Positions 1 to 6,273 are shown, counted from the first letter of the stretch. The stretch: 6,318 nt of DNA from Chthoniobacter flavus (GCA_020720945.1 DYNR01000139.1:1-6318); one strand, 5' to 3'. Notes: generated by a model not told the origin, from the letters alone. Numbers and translations: made by a program.

Positions 1-35
1 CTTTTTCCTTTTTACTTCCCTCCCCTCCCCCTCCC
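1..35. repeat. Polypyrimidine/polypurine tract after the GH94 gene
   Basis: Thirty-four of the first 35 bases are C or T on the plus strand (the only exception is A14), so the minus strand is nearly all purine just beyond the GH94 stop codon. It lacks a hairpin plus T tract on the minus strand, so it is not an obvious terminator. The region continues off the window edge. Confidence 0.6.
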
Positions 36-50
36 AACCAGAAATCTGGC

Positions 51-2351
51 TCAGATCACTACGGAGACTTGGTGGACTCCTTCGCCAAACGCGGGAACCA
101 GCGAACCACTAATCGGTTTGCCGTCCACAGTGATGGAAGTGGTTCCTTTGCAGCGTCCCGCTCTATTGTCGATGTGGATTTCGTAGGTCGCCCCGCGATA
201 GCGTCGCCGCAAGGTCGCTTCCGGAATGGTCGCACTCAAACATGGGTCCATGAGCAACCCATCATAATGCCTGCGGGCACCGAGAATCCATTCGACTAGG
301 CCCATGGTGAACCATCCGGCAGTTCCAGTCCGCCACGGATACCCGGATTTCCCGCGGACGGGATCAACATTTTGGTAACAATTGGTAAAACTGAAAGGTT
401 CGATTTCGCTGTTCGTGATGGGGTTCGTCGGGCAATCCGGCGCGACTTTCAAGAAAGTGCGCCACGCTTCTTCGGCGCGACCGAGCATACAATCGGCAAC
501 GAGTTTGAAGCCCGCTGCGTGACAGTAGGCACCTCCGTTTTCGATAAAGCCGGGACGGATGCGGCAAAATTTCCCGATGCGAGAATCGTATTTTGTGAAA
601 GGGGGAGCGCAAATGACGAAGCCCAAGGGAGTTTCGATGAAACGATCGACGGAACCCATCGCCGCGAGTGCCCGTTTTTCGTCGGCCACCTGTCCCAGCA
701 CCGCCCAGCTTTGCGTGTTGACGAAAATGCTGGCTTCCTTGTTTTTTGAAGAACCGAGGCGGTAACCATCTTCGCAAACCGTCCGCTGATACCATTCCCC
801 GTCCCAAGCTATCTCGTTGATTTTGCGGGACATAGCAGCGTGGATTGCGCGGCATTCGGCAGCCACGGCACTCTCGCCGATCCTGTCGGCCAAGTCCGCG
901 ATTTCCAAAGCACCGAGGCACAGTTGCTGGCTGACCATGACGCTTTCGCGTGCGCCGGTGTCTTTGCTCGGTTCGAGTTGGTCGTTCCAATCCGCAAAGT
1001 GCTGGTCGCAGAGTCCGTTTTTTCCTAGGTCGCTGGCGAGATAGCGCAATGCCCGAAGCGTGTGATCCCAGACTGTCCCGACTTCTTCCGATTCAAAATA
1101 AGGAACCTTTTCTTTCAAGAAGTCGAAGTCGCCGCTTTCTTTGATCAGCCAAGGGACGGTCATCAAAATCCATGCTGGCTTGTCGCTGTAAAGGTGGCGG
1201 TTGAGTGGGCGGAAGCTGTGTAGCGGGGCACCGTCCGGTCTTTGGCTGGCCAGCGCGGAAAGGACATTTGCGCGTGCCGTTGGATAATCGAACAGAGCAA
1301 TCGCATTGTCGATTTGCATATTGTCGCGGAACCCGCTCTTGTCCACGAGGTAAGAATACATCTGTTTCTTGACGAAGATGTTAATCAGGTGGGAGCGGTT
1401 TGCGTGCTCTTCGCCCAAGCCGACGCGGAACGCCGCCGCATTTTTGATTTCCGCTTCCGTTTGTTCCTGGAGCCAAGCGTCGATGGTTTCGGGGGAAAGC
1501 TTCTCGCGGAATGCGCGCACTTGCTCTTCGTTTTCGCAGGCACCGATGGCAAAATCCAGCCGCAGTCGTCCACCCGCAGGAATTTCTTTTTTGATTTGGA
1601 CGGCACCGCAACAATCGGGGCCGAGCCCGGCTTGGTTATCCAGGTCTTCCCCGAAAAAAAGCCTCGGTGTCGCGGGGCTAAACTCCGAGCGGGTGAAGTT
1701 GTCGCGGTAGCCCGTCGCTGCTGTAATGCTTTCTGCTGCAATCAGATAACCGTTGTAAAAGGGTGCGGGGCAGGAGTGGTGGCGGTTGCGGACGATCACC
1801 CCGCCCATTTCGGGAAGCACTTCCGAGCTGTTGTCCTTATAGACGGTTTTCCCTTCGCTGTCGCAGCCGGTAAGCTGGAAAAGCGCGTAGGCAAACACGG
1901 AGATTTGGCGAGGGCGGTCTTCCAAGTTTTCGACGAAAATCGTGGTGATTTCGGCGGGCTCTTTCCTCGGGACAAAAACGCGCTGCGTGACACGGAGACC
2001 GGCGGCAACCCCGGAAATTTCTGTGCGTTCGGGGTAGTAGCGGCAAGATTTTTCGCTCGCGGGAGTCGGGCAAGGGGCACCCCACGGATTGAAGGCGACC
2101 CCGCTTTCTTCATCGCGGATATAAAAGTATTTCGCGTCGTAACCGACTAAAAGGCAGGTATTTCCTTTTGGGTCGCGGATTCTGCAAAAGCCGTCGCCGA
2201 GGTTGGAGACCTCGTTATACATCTCCACTCCGCCCCATTCGGTGTAATGGGTGTTCCGCCATTTGCGCGGAGGTTCGGCGGTCAGTTCGAAGCACCGTTC
2301 GTCTTCGTGGAATTGCCCGTAATTGGAAACTGTCGATTGCGTTGGATTCAT
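51..2351 (-). CDS. GH94-family disaccharide phosphorylase (cellobiose phosphorylase-like)
   Basis: This gene encodes a protein of about 766 residues, a usual length for glycoside hydrolase family 94. These cytoplasmic enzymes split a beta-linked disaccharide with phosphate into a sugar 1-phosphate and a free sugar, saving ATP. Visible landmarks, numbered from the ATG, are YFYIRDEESG near 75 in the N-terminal beta-rich domain, GFRDNMQ at 340-346, RPDGAPLHSFRP at 371-382, ADWNDQL from 453 carrying the family's general-acid aspartate, RPGFIENGGAYCH at 599-611, and a GTAGW segment near 676 in the phosphate-binding region. No signal peptide or membrane segment is seen. The reading frame extends upstream to a TTG at 2435, but I chose the ATG at 2351: the family-like N-terminus (YGQF) begins just after it, and a promoter-like motif lies between the two starts. 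No clear ribosome binding site precedes the ATG. Cellobiose is only one candidate substrate. Cellobionate, laminaribiose or N,N'-diacetylchitobiose are also possible. The family call is strong; the substrate is not settled. Confidence 0.9.
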   Translation of the reverse strand: MNPTQSTVSNYGQFHEDERCFELTAEPPRKWRNTHYTEWGGVEMYNEVSNLGDGFCRIRDPKGNTCLLVGYDAKYFYIRDEESGVAFNPWGAPCPTPASEKSCRYYPERTEISGVAAGLRVTQRVFVPRKEPAEITTIFVENLEDRPRQISVFAYALFQLTGCDSEGKTVYKDNSSEVLPEMGGVIVRNRHHSCPAPFYNGYLIAAESITAATGYRDNFTRSEFSPATPRLFFGEDLDNQAGLGPDCCGAVQIKKEIPAGGRLRLDFAIGACENEEQVRAFREKLSPETIDAWLQEQTEAEIKNAAAFRVGLGEEHANRSHLINIFVKKQMYSYLVDKSGFRDNMQIDNAIALFDYPTARANVLSALASQRPDGAPLHSFRPLNRHLYSDKPAWILMTVPWLIKESGDFDFLKEKVPYFESEEVGTVWDHTLRALRYLASDLGKNGLCDQHFADWNDQLEPSKDTGARESVMVSQQLCLGALEIADLADRIGESAVAAECRAIHAAMSRKINEIAWDGEWYQRTVCEDGYRLGSSKNKEASIFVNTQSWAVLGQVADEKRALAAMGSVDRFIETPLGFVICAPPFTKYDSRIGKFCRIRPGFIENGGAYCHAAGFKLVADCMLGRAEEAWRTFLKVAPDCPTNPITNSEIEPFSFTNCYQNVDPVRGKSGYPWRTGTAGWFTMGLVEWILGARRHYDGLLMDPCLSATIPEATLRRRYRGATYEIHIDNRAGRCKGTTSITVDGKPISGSLVPAFGEGVHQVSVVI

Positions 2352-2406
2352 TGGTTTGCGAGTGGTTTGCTGTTTTGAGTTGTGACGGCAAAAAAACGGG
2401 GCTGAA

Positions 2407-2435
2407 ATTTTATCGCCGAGGAGGGTTATAGCCAA
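2407..2435 (-). promoter_or_regulatory. Candidate sigma-70-type promoter for the GH94 gene
   Basis: Read on the minus strand, TTGGCT (2435-2430) and TAAAAT (2412-2407) are separated by exactly 17 bases. They match the -35 and -10 consensus at 4 of 6 and 5 of 6 positions. Transcription would begin near 2400, leaving a leader of about 50 bases before the ATG at 2351. If it is real, the alternative TTG start at 2435 would lie upstream of the transcript. This rests on motif matching only. Confidence 0.4.
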
Positions 2436-2549
2436 AAGCCCGCAAAAAAAAAGCTATATCCTCTCGTTTTCGGGGAGTGGCAGGTGGGACAGTTGCAGAT
2501 ATTTGCGTTTGCCGAATGAGAGGGATCGGGGTAAAACCTCTTCCGAAAT

Positions 2550-3926
2550 ATGGACAACCAGAAACTATTTGGGACAGACGGGGTGCGTGGCACGGCAAAC
2601 TTGGATCCGGTGACCGCGGAGTTGGCGATGCGTTTGGGGCGGGCCGCCGCGCATGTGTTTTCGCAAATGCCGGGTTATTTGGGGCATGGGGCGCGCAAGC
2701 GGTTGGTCATAGGCAAAGACACGAGGGTTTCCGGTTATATGCTCGAAAGTGCGATTACGGCAGGAGTGCTTTCGATGGGGTTGGATGTGCTTTTGATCGG
2801 TCCATTGCCGACTCCCGGGGTCGCTTACATGACGCGCTCGCTCCGCGCCGATGCGGGGATCGTTTTGACCGCTTCGCATAACCCCTACCAAGACAACGGG
2901 ATCAAGTTTTTTCGGCACGATGGCTACAAGCTCGACGACGAGGCGGAGGCGCAAATCGAGAGGTTGGTTTTCACCGACGAGTTGGACGGCATCCGTCCGA
3001 CGGCGGAGGGTTTGGGAAGGGCGAAGCGGATCGATGATGCGCTGGGGAGATACATCGAATTTGCAAAGCAAAGCTTTCCGCGAGCGAGGACGCTCGAATC
3101 CATCAAAATCGCGTTGGATTGCGGGAACGGGGCGGCTTACAAAGCTAGCCCTATGATTTTGAGGGAGTTGGGAGCCAATGTCACCGTCATCAACGACAAC
3201 CCCAACGGCATCAACATCAATGCGGGATGCGGGAGCACCTATCCGGAGGAAGTCCAAAAACTGGTTAAAACAATCGGGGCGCAAGTAGGAATCAGCCACG
3301 ATGGCGATGCCGACCGCGTCATCCTTTGCGATGAGAACGGCGACATCGTGGATGGGGACGAGATTTTGGCAATTGCCGCCGAAGATTATTTGAAGAGAGG
3401 ATGCCTTGCTGAAAATACGCTAGTGGCGACGATCATGAGCAACTGCGGTTTGGACGAGTTCGTCGAAGGGCTGGGCGGAAAGGTTTTGCGGACGAAAGTC
3501 GGCGACCGTTATGTGATCGAAGAGATGCTGGCGAAGAATTTGAATGTAGGCGGGGAGCAAAGCGGGCACATGATTTTCCGCGATTATTCGACGACGGGAG
3601 ACGGCATCGTGAGCGCGTTGCAAATTTTGCGGATCATGGTGGAAACGGGGAAACCGTTGTCCGAGTTGAGGCGGTGTTTGAAAAAATATCCGCAAGCCCA
3701 GAGGAATTTGAAAGTCGCCAGCAAGCCGCCGATCGGAGATTTGAAAGAAGTATCGGCGAGGGTTGCCGAATGCGAAAAGGCGTTGGCGGGGAAGGGGAGG
3801 GTGCTTTTGCGCTATTCGGGGACGGAGCCGAAAATCCGGCTTTTGATCGAAGGGCGAGACAATGAGGGCATCGAAAAAAGTGCGGATTGGATTGCTGAAG
3901 CCATCGCAGAGGCGATCGGCGCTTGA
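2550..3926 (+). CDS. glmM: Phosphoglucosamine mutase GlmM
   Basis: GlmM interconverts glucosamine 6-phosphate and glucosamine 1-phosphate in the cytoplasm, the step before GlmU makes UDP-GlcNAc for peptidoglycan and lipopolysaccharide. The 458-residue product is full length for the family and has all four hallmark regions in order: an N-terminal LFGTDGVRG, the phosphoserine loop TASHNP (Ser109 is the phosphorylated residue), the metal loop DGDADR at 251-256, the sugar-binding GEQSGH at 335-340, and the C-terminal phosphate-binding RYSGTEPKIR at 421-430. The FGTDGVRG and GEQSGH forms point to GlmM rather than phosphomannomutase or phosphoglucomutase. The ATG at 2550 places the conserved N-terminus at residue 6, so the start is secure, although only a distant G-rich stretch near 2528 precedes it and no normal Shine-Dalgarno is seen. 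The gene stands alone on the plus strand, divergent from the GH94 gene and convergent with the zinc-ribbon gene. No glmU or folP lies beside it in this window. Confidence 0.97.
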   Translation: MDNQKLFGTDGVRGTANLDPVTAELAMRLGRAAAHVFSQMPGYLGHGARKRLVIGKDTRVSGYMLESAITAGVLSMGLDVLLIGPLPTPGVAYMTRSLRADAGIVLTASHNPYQDNGIKFFRHDGYKLDDEAEAQIERLVFTDELDGIRPTAEGLGRAKRIDDALGRYIEFAKQSFPRARTLESIKIALDCGNGAAYKASPMILRELGANVTVINDNPNGININAGCGSTYPEEVQKLVKTIGAQVGISHDGDADRVILCDENGDIVDGDEILAIAAEDYLKRGCLAENTLVATIMSNCGLDEFVEGLGGKVLRTKVGDRYVIEEMLAKNLNVGGEQSGHMIFRDYSTTGDGIVSALQILRIMVETGKPLSELRRCLKKYPQAQRNLKVASKPPIGDLKEVSARVAECEKALAGKGRVLLRYSGTEPKIRLLIEGRDNEGIEKSADWIAEAIAEAIGA

Positions 3927-3930
3927 TACG

Positions 3931-3957
3931 GGCGATTTTCGCCGGCGATTTTCTTTA
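3931..3957 (+). terminator. Possible weak terminator after glmM
   Basis: A perfect 5-bp inverted repeat (GGCGA, 3931-3935; TCGCC, 3939-3943) with a TTT loop begins four bases after the glmM stop. A second GGCGA and then a TTTTCTTT tract (3949-3956) follow. The T tract is separated from the hairpin by several bases, so this is a weak intrinsic terminator at best. Confidence 0.3.
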
Positions 3958-3960
3958 GGC

Positions 3961-3985
3961 ACCCCTTTGCGCAAAAGCCGGGGGT
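3961..3985 (-). terminator. Inverted repeat at the 3' end of the zinc-ribbon gene
   Basis: ACCCC (3961-3965) pairs with GGGGT (3981-3985), enclosing the palindrome TTTGCGCAAA (3966-3975). The repeat abuts the stop codon of the minus-strand gene and lies between two convergent genes. That position suits a transcript end, but no T tract follows on the minus strand, so the terminator role is inference. It may instead protect the 3' end of the mRNA. Confidence 0.25.
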
Positions 3986-4738
3986 TCAGCCATCCCATTC
4001 TTCGCAGGCGGTGATGACCCACATCCCGCTTTTTTTCCGCAAGGAGTAAGAGCGGAATCCGCCCGCGTTTTCCGCTTCGCCCACCACGACGACCGCGTTT
4101 TTCCCATCGTTCGATTTTTCGACAAAAACGAGGTGGAATTTTTCTTTCCCATCGCGGAAATCGATTTTCACTTTCTTTGGGGAAACGGAAGGGGAACCTA
4201 CTTGGATTTTCCCTTTCCGGCTTTTGAAAATTTCGTCCATCATTTCGCGGTAAGCGATTACTACGGGAGGATCGACCGCTTCTTCGTTTGTTGGAATTGG
4301 TTGGTTTGCAACGGGTTCTGCCGATAGGTTCGCAGGGAGCGCAGCAGAAGACGGGGGAATTTCAGGCAAGATCGGATCGTTGGCGACTGGCGGTATTTTT
4401 TGCGTAGTTCCATTGTTCGGATTCGATTCCTTCGGGGACTTCGGCGGCTTCGGCGGGGGGCCGGGGACTTCTTGCGGTGGAGGGGGAACATAGTTTTCCG
4501 TTATTTGCCCGATCCAGTCCGCGCGGTTTTTGACCAAAAGAAAAACGCCCACGCCTCCGATGGAAAAAAAGACAAAAAAGACCGCGGCAAGAAATGCGAA
4601 AACTGCGGCGTAGCGAATCCAAGAGCTCTTTTTTTGCCCGGTTTTTTCGCACGGTTTGCAGATGGTTTTTCCTGCGTCGCACGGTTGGCCGCAGCGTTTG
4701 CAAGTCCCTGTTGTAAAAGAAGTATTGCTGTTTTCCAT
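3986..4738 (-). CDS. Zinc-ribbon membrane-anchored protein of unknown function
   Basis: I do not recognise this 250-residue protein as a named family. It has four clear parts. Residues 13-30 hold a short zinc ribbon with cysteine pairs C13-x2-C16 and C27-x2-C30, plus an extra Cys20. Residues about 41-69 form one strongly hydrophobic membrane segment. Residues about 84-160 are a proline-rich, low-complexity linker. Residues about 161-250 look like a small folded domain with alternating hydrophobic strands, ending near a tryptophan-containing strand (GMWVITACEEW), loosely like NTF2-type folds. With the positively charged KK..R region before the membrane segment, the zinc ribbon is likely cytoplasmic and the C-terminal domain exported. 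The ATG at 4738 comes four bases after the stop of the ligase gene, so the two are probably co-transcribed, but no strong ribosome binding site is visible. Composition changes sharply between the proline-rich and folded parts. It reads as a real gene; its role is unknown. Confidence 0.8.
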   Translation of the reverse strand: MENSNTSFTTGTCKRCGQPCDAGKTICKPCEKTGQKKSSWIRYAAVFAFLAAVFFVFFSIGGVGVFLLVKNRADWIGQITENYVPPPPQEVPGPPPKPPKSPKESNPNNGTTQKIPPVANDPILPEIPPSSAALPANLSAEPVANQPIPTNEEAVDPPVVIAYREMMDEIFKSRKGKIQVGSPSVSPKKVKIDFRDGKEKFHLVFVEKSNDGKNAVVVVGEAENAGGFRSYSLRKKSGMWVITACEEWDG

Positions 4739-4742
4739 AAAA

Positions 4743-5432
4743 CTAAAATTTCTTGCCGCCCGCCGTTTGTAGCCATTCGAGGGAAGCGTATCGGGCGGCG
4801 GCGATTTGCCCGATTGCGTCCAAATCTTCTTGGGAGAAAAACTTCGGTTCTTTTTCCTGGCAGAAGCGCTCTCGCATTTTTTCTTTCACTTGCTCGCGCA
4901 GGCTTGCGGATACGCCGAGGACGCTACCCTGGTAGAGCAAGCCCGCGCGGGTGCGGCGCATTGCCCCGCCCGCGAGTTTTCCGGATTCCCCTACGACATC
5001 GTGCGCTACGGGAGCGGCGAAGCAATCGCTGCCCCTCGGCGCGTTTCCTGATTCGGCGAGATCGGCAGCGACCCCCGCCGCCGATAGGGCTTCCTGCACG
5101 CACCCGTGAATCCTGCGGTAAATTTCCTCGCCTTTTTCTTTTGCGAGAGGCGAAGAGATCGGAATCACGAGCGAAAAAGTGATGTCGTCCCCGTGGAAAA
5201 CCACGCCGCCGCCCGTCCATCTGCGCGTCAGTATTTTGTTTGGAAGTCTTTCTCGCAGAGCGAGATAATCGCCGAAATACCCGAAAGTTACCTGCGGGGT
5301 ATCCCAGATAAAAAAACGCAAGGCAGGTTCTTGAGCTTCCGCCAGCAAAAATTCGTCCGCCGCCATTTGCCTCGCGCCGCCAGCAGGTTGCGTTTCCACG
5401 ATTTCTTGCATCCGCACAAACAAAGGACTCAC
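4743..5432 (-). CDS. Lipoate-protein ligase / octanoyltransferase family protein (LplA/LipM-like)
   Basis: The protein belongs to the BPL/LplA/LipB superfamily, which attaches lipoyl or octanoyl groups to a lysine on the E2 subunits of 2-oxoacid dehydrogenases and on glycine-cleavage H protein. Signatures in its 229 residues are MAADEFLL at 23-30, WDTPQVTFGYF at 43-53, RRWTGGGVVFH at 70-80 (the substrate-pocket loop) and GKLAGGAMRR at 151-160, whose Lys152 matches the conserved lysine of the family. LLYQGSVL at 165-172 follows. It lacks the C-terminal accessory domain of E. coli-type LplA. Cys137, in SDCF just before the lysine loop, occupies about the place where I recall the acyl-accepting cysteine of LipM lying, so transferase activity is as plausible as ATP-dependent ligation. 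The biotin-ligase motif GRGRxGR is absent, so BirA is unlikely. The start is the GTG at 5432, preceded by an excellent Shine-Dalgarno and overlapping the bioD stop by four bases. Confidence 0.83.
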   Translation of the reverse strand: MSPLFVRMQEIVETQPAGGARQMAADEFLLAEAQEPALRFFIWDTPQVTFGYFGDYLALRERLPNKILTRRWTGGGVVFHGDDITFSLVIPISSPLAKEKGEEIYRRIHGCVQEALSAAGVAADLAESGNAPRGSDCFAAPVAHDVVGESGKLAGGAMRRTRAGLLYQGSVLGVSASLREQVKEKMRERFCQEKEPKFFSQEDLDAIGQIAAARYASLEWLQTAGGKKF

Positions 5433-6076
5433 CGGACACCTCCCGCCGTAAGGATGGCCTCTCCGATTGTTGGAGGCAACTCCTTCGCCCCCGCGGGGAT
5501 GCGCCCGAGGACGGGCAACCCAAAATCATCCGCCAGCACTCGGGGGTTTGTGGGGTTCGGAGGTGTTCCCGGCAATTCGTTCAGAATTACACCCGCCAAG
5601 CACGCGCCGCGTTGGCGGATATCGGAAGCCGTCAAAAGAGTGTGGTTCAAACAACCCAAGCGATCGGGGACCAACAGCAAAACTGGAGCACCCAAGTCGC
5701 AAGCCCAATCGGCGACGCAATATTTGCTGCGGAGGGGAACCATCCATCCGCCCACCCCTTCGACAAAAACCGCATCGCCTCCCCCCATTTTTTTTTTGCA
5801 CCAGCCAAGAAGGGAAGAAACATCGATTTCCGTTCCTTCCGCAGCGGCAGCCACGGAGGGGGCGGCGGGGGCAGAGAACGAGAGAAAACTGAATTCTTCT
5901 CGCGGTGGTGGGTTGCAATATGCTGATTCCAAGCAGGTTAGATCTTCATCGCCCCCACAGCAAACCGGTTTAAGAACCCGCGCAACCCTGCCCCGCGCTG
6001 CAAAAAAACGCGGCAACAACGAGCAAAAAAAGGTTTTCCCAGCTCCTGTATCCGTGGCGGTAACGAAAAAATTCAT
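5429..6076 (-). CDS. bioD: Dethiobiotin synthetase BioD
   Basis: BioD is the ATP-dependent cytoplasmic enzyme that closes the ureido ring of 7,8-diaminopelargonic acid with CO2 to give dethiobiotin, the next-to-last step of biotin synthesis. The 215-residue product is slightly short but complete. It has the modified P-loop TATDTGAGKT at 6-15, the KPV motif with Lys36 and a following acidic GGDEDL segment, the VEGVGGWMVP motif at 105-114, and a nucleotide-base-type GVILNE motif at 162-167. The ATG at 6076 puts the P-loop at the expected distance from the N-terminus. No Shine-Dalgarno precedes it, and the predicted leader is only about 12 bases, so translation may begin on a near-leaderless message. 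It is the first gene of a minus-strand unit continuing into the ligase-family and zinc-ribbon genes. No bioA, bioB or bioF is present in the window, and I saw no obvious BirA operator upstream. The cysteine pair after KPV (CC at 39-40) is unusual but not disruptive. Confidence 0.93.
   Translation of the reverse strand: MNFFVTATDTGAGKTFFCSLLPRFFAARGRVARVLKPVCCGGDEDLTCLESAYCNPPPREEFSFLSFSAPAAPSVAAAAEGTEIDVSSLLGWCKKKMGGGDAVFVEGVGGWMVPLRSKYCVADWACDLGAPVLLLVPDRLGCLNHTLLTASDIRQRGACLAGVILNELPGTPPNPTNPRVLADDFGLPVLGRIPAGAKELPPTIGEAILTAGGVR
5437..5444 (-). promoter_or_regulatory. Strong Shine-Dalgarno and GTGA start-stop overlap
   Basis: On the minus strand, GGGAGGTG (5444-5437) lies inside the last codons of bioD. 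Its GGAGG core is six bases before the GTG start at 5432. The GTG overlaps the bioD TGA as GTGA (5432-5429). This fixes GTG rather than the ATG seven codons later as the start and indicates translational coupling of the two genes. Confidence 0.8.
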
Positions 6077-6094
6077 AGAAAAAACGGGGCTTTG

Positions 6095-6123
6095 AGCATC
6101 TTTCCAAGAATCGTTGTTGTCAA
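6095..6123 (-). promoter_or_regulatory. Candidate promoter for bioD
   Basis: On the minus strand there is a perfect -35 box TTGACA (6123-6118), then 17 bases, then GATGCT (6100-6095), which keeps the A and T most important in a -10 box but matches only 3 of 6 positions. Transcription would start near 6088, about 12 bases before the bioD ATG. The -35 box overlaps that of the divergent tRNA promoter. Confidence 0.45.
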
Positions 6124-6145
6124 GATGCGCAAATCGGGGTATGAA
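6117..6145 (+). promoter_or_regulatory. Candidate promoter for tRNA-Ser
   Basis: TTGTCA (6117-6122) and TATGAA (6140-6145) are spaced by exactly 17 bases and match the -35 and -10 consensus at 5 of 6 and 4 of 6 positions. The predicted start near 6152 gives a leader of about 25 bases before the mature tRNA, as expected for RNase P processing. Confidence 0.45.
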
Positions 6146-6176
6146 CTGTTCCCTCGCTTTTTTACGCGGGAGGAAA

Positions 6177-6266
6177 GGATGGGTGACAGAGCGGTCGAAT
6201 GTGCTCGCCTGGAAAGCGTGTGTGCTTTAAACGGCACCGCGGGTTCGAATCCCGCCCCATCCGCCA
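6177..6266 (+). tRNA. tRNA-Ser (anticodon GGA), CCA encoded
   Basis: The acceptor stem GGATGGG (6177-6183) pairs fully with CCCATCC (6256-6262), followed by discriminator G (6263) and an encoded CCA (6264-6266). The D arm has stem ACA/TGT (6186-6188, 6200-6202) around GAGCGGTCGAA. The anticodon loop CTGGAAA puts GGA at 6211-6213, reading UCC and UCU serine codons. A long variable arm (GTGC at 6222-6225 pairing with GCAC at 6233-6236) and a T arm GCGGG-TTCGAAT-CCCGC (6239-6255) are typical of serine tRNAs. The anticodon stem CTCGC/GCGTG has one T-T mismatch (6205 with 6219). The gene points away from bioD. Confidence 0.96.
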
Positions 6267-6273
6267 CCTCCCT

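Noticed and set aside
38..49. CCAGAAATCTGG palindrome beside the GH94 stop as a terminator
   Set aside because: The stem is short with a tiny loop, and what follows on the minus strand is purine-rich with no T tract.
1242..2150. 302-codon open frame on the plus strand opposite the GH94 gene
   Set aside because: It lies entirely within a well-supported gene, has no recognisable domain and its composition mirrors the opposite strand. It is a shadow of GC-rich coding.
2352..2435. N-terminal extension of the GH94 gene to a TTG at 2435
   Set aside because: The extra 28 residues do not resemble the family's N-terminus, TTG is a rare start, no ribosome binding site precedes it, and a promoter-like motif overlaps it.
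2565..3299. 244-codon open frame on the minus strand opposite glmM
   Set aside because: It is fully inside glmM, whose motifs are complete. It has no recognisable domain.
5106..6095. 329-codon open frame on the plus strand opposite bioD and the ligase gene
   Set aside because: It spans two well-supported genes and their overlap, is very rich in Arg, Pro and Ser, and shows no domain.
6077..6176. BirA operator upstream of bioD
   Set aside because: I looked for a BirA-type inverted repeat with TTGT/ACAA-like arms at the expected spacing and saw none. The TTGTTGTC stretch is better explained as promoter sequence.
6073..6267. Small minus-strand open frame beginning MADGAGFEPAVPFKAH
   Set aside because: This is the well-known false protein made by translating the complement of a tRNA-Ser gene. 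It also overlaps the promoter region and the start of bioD.
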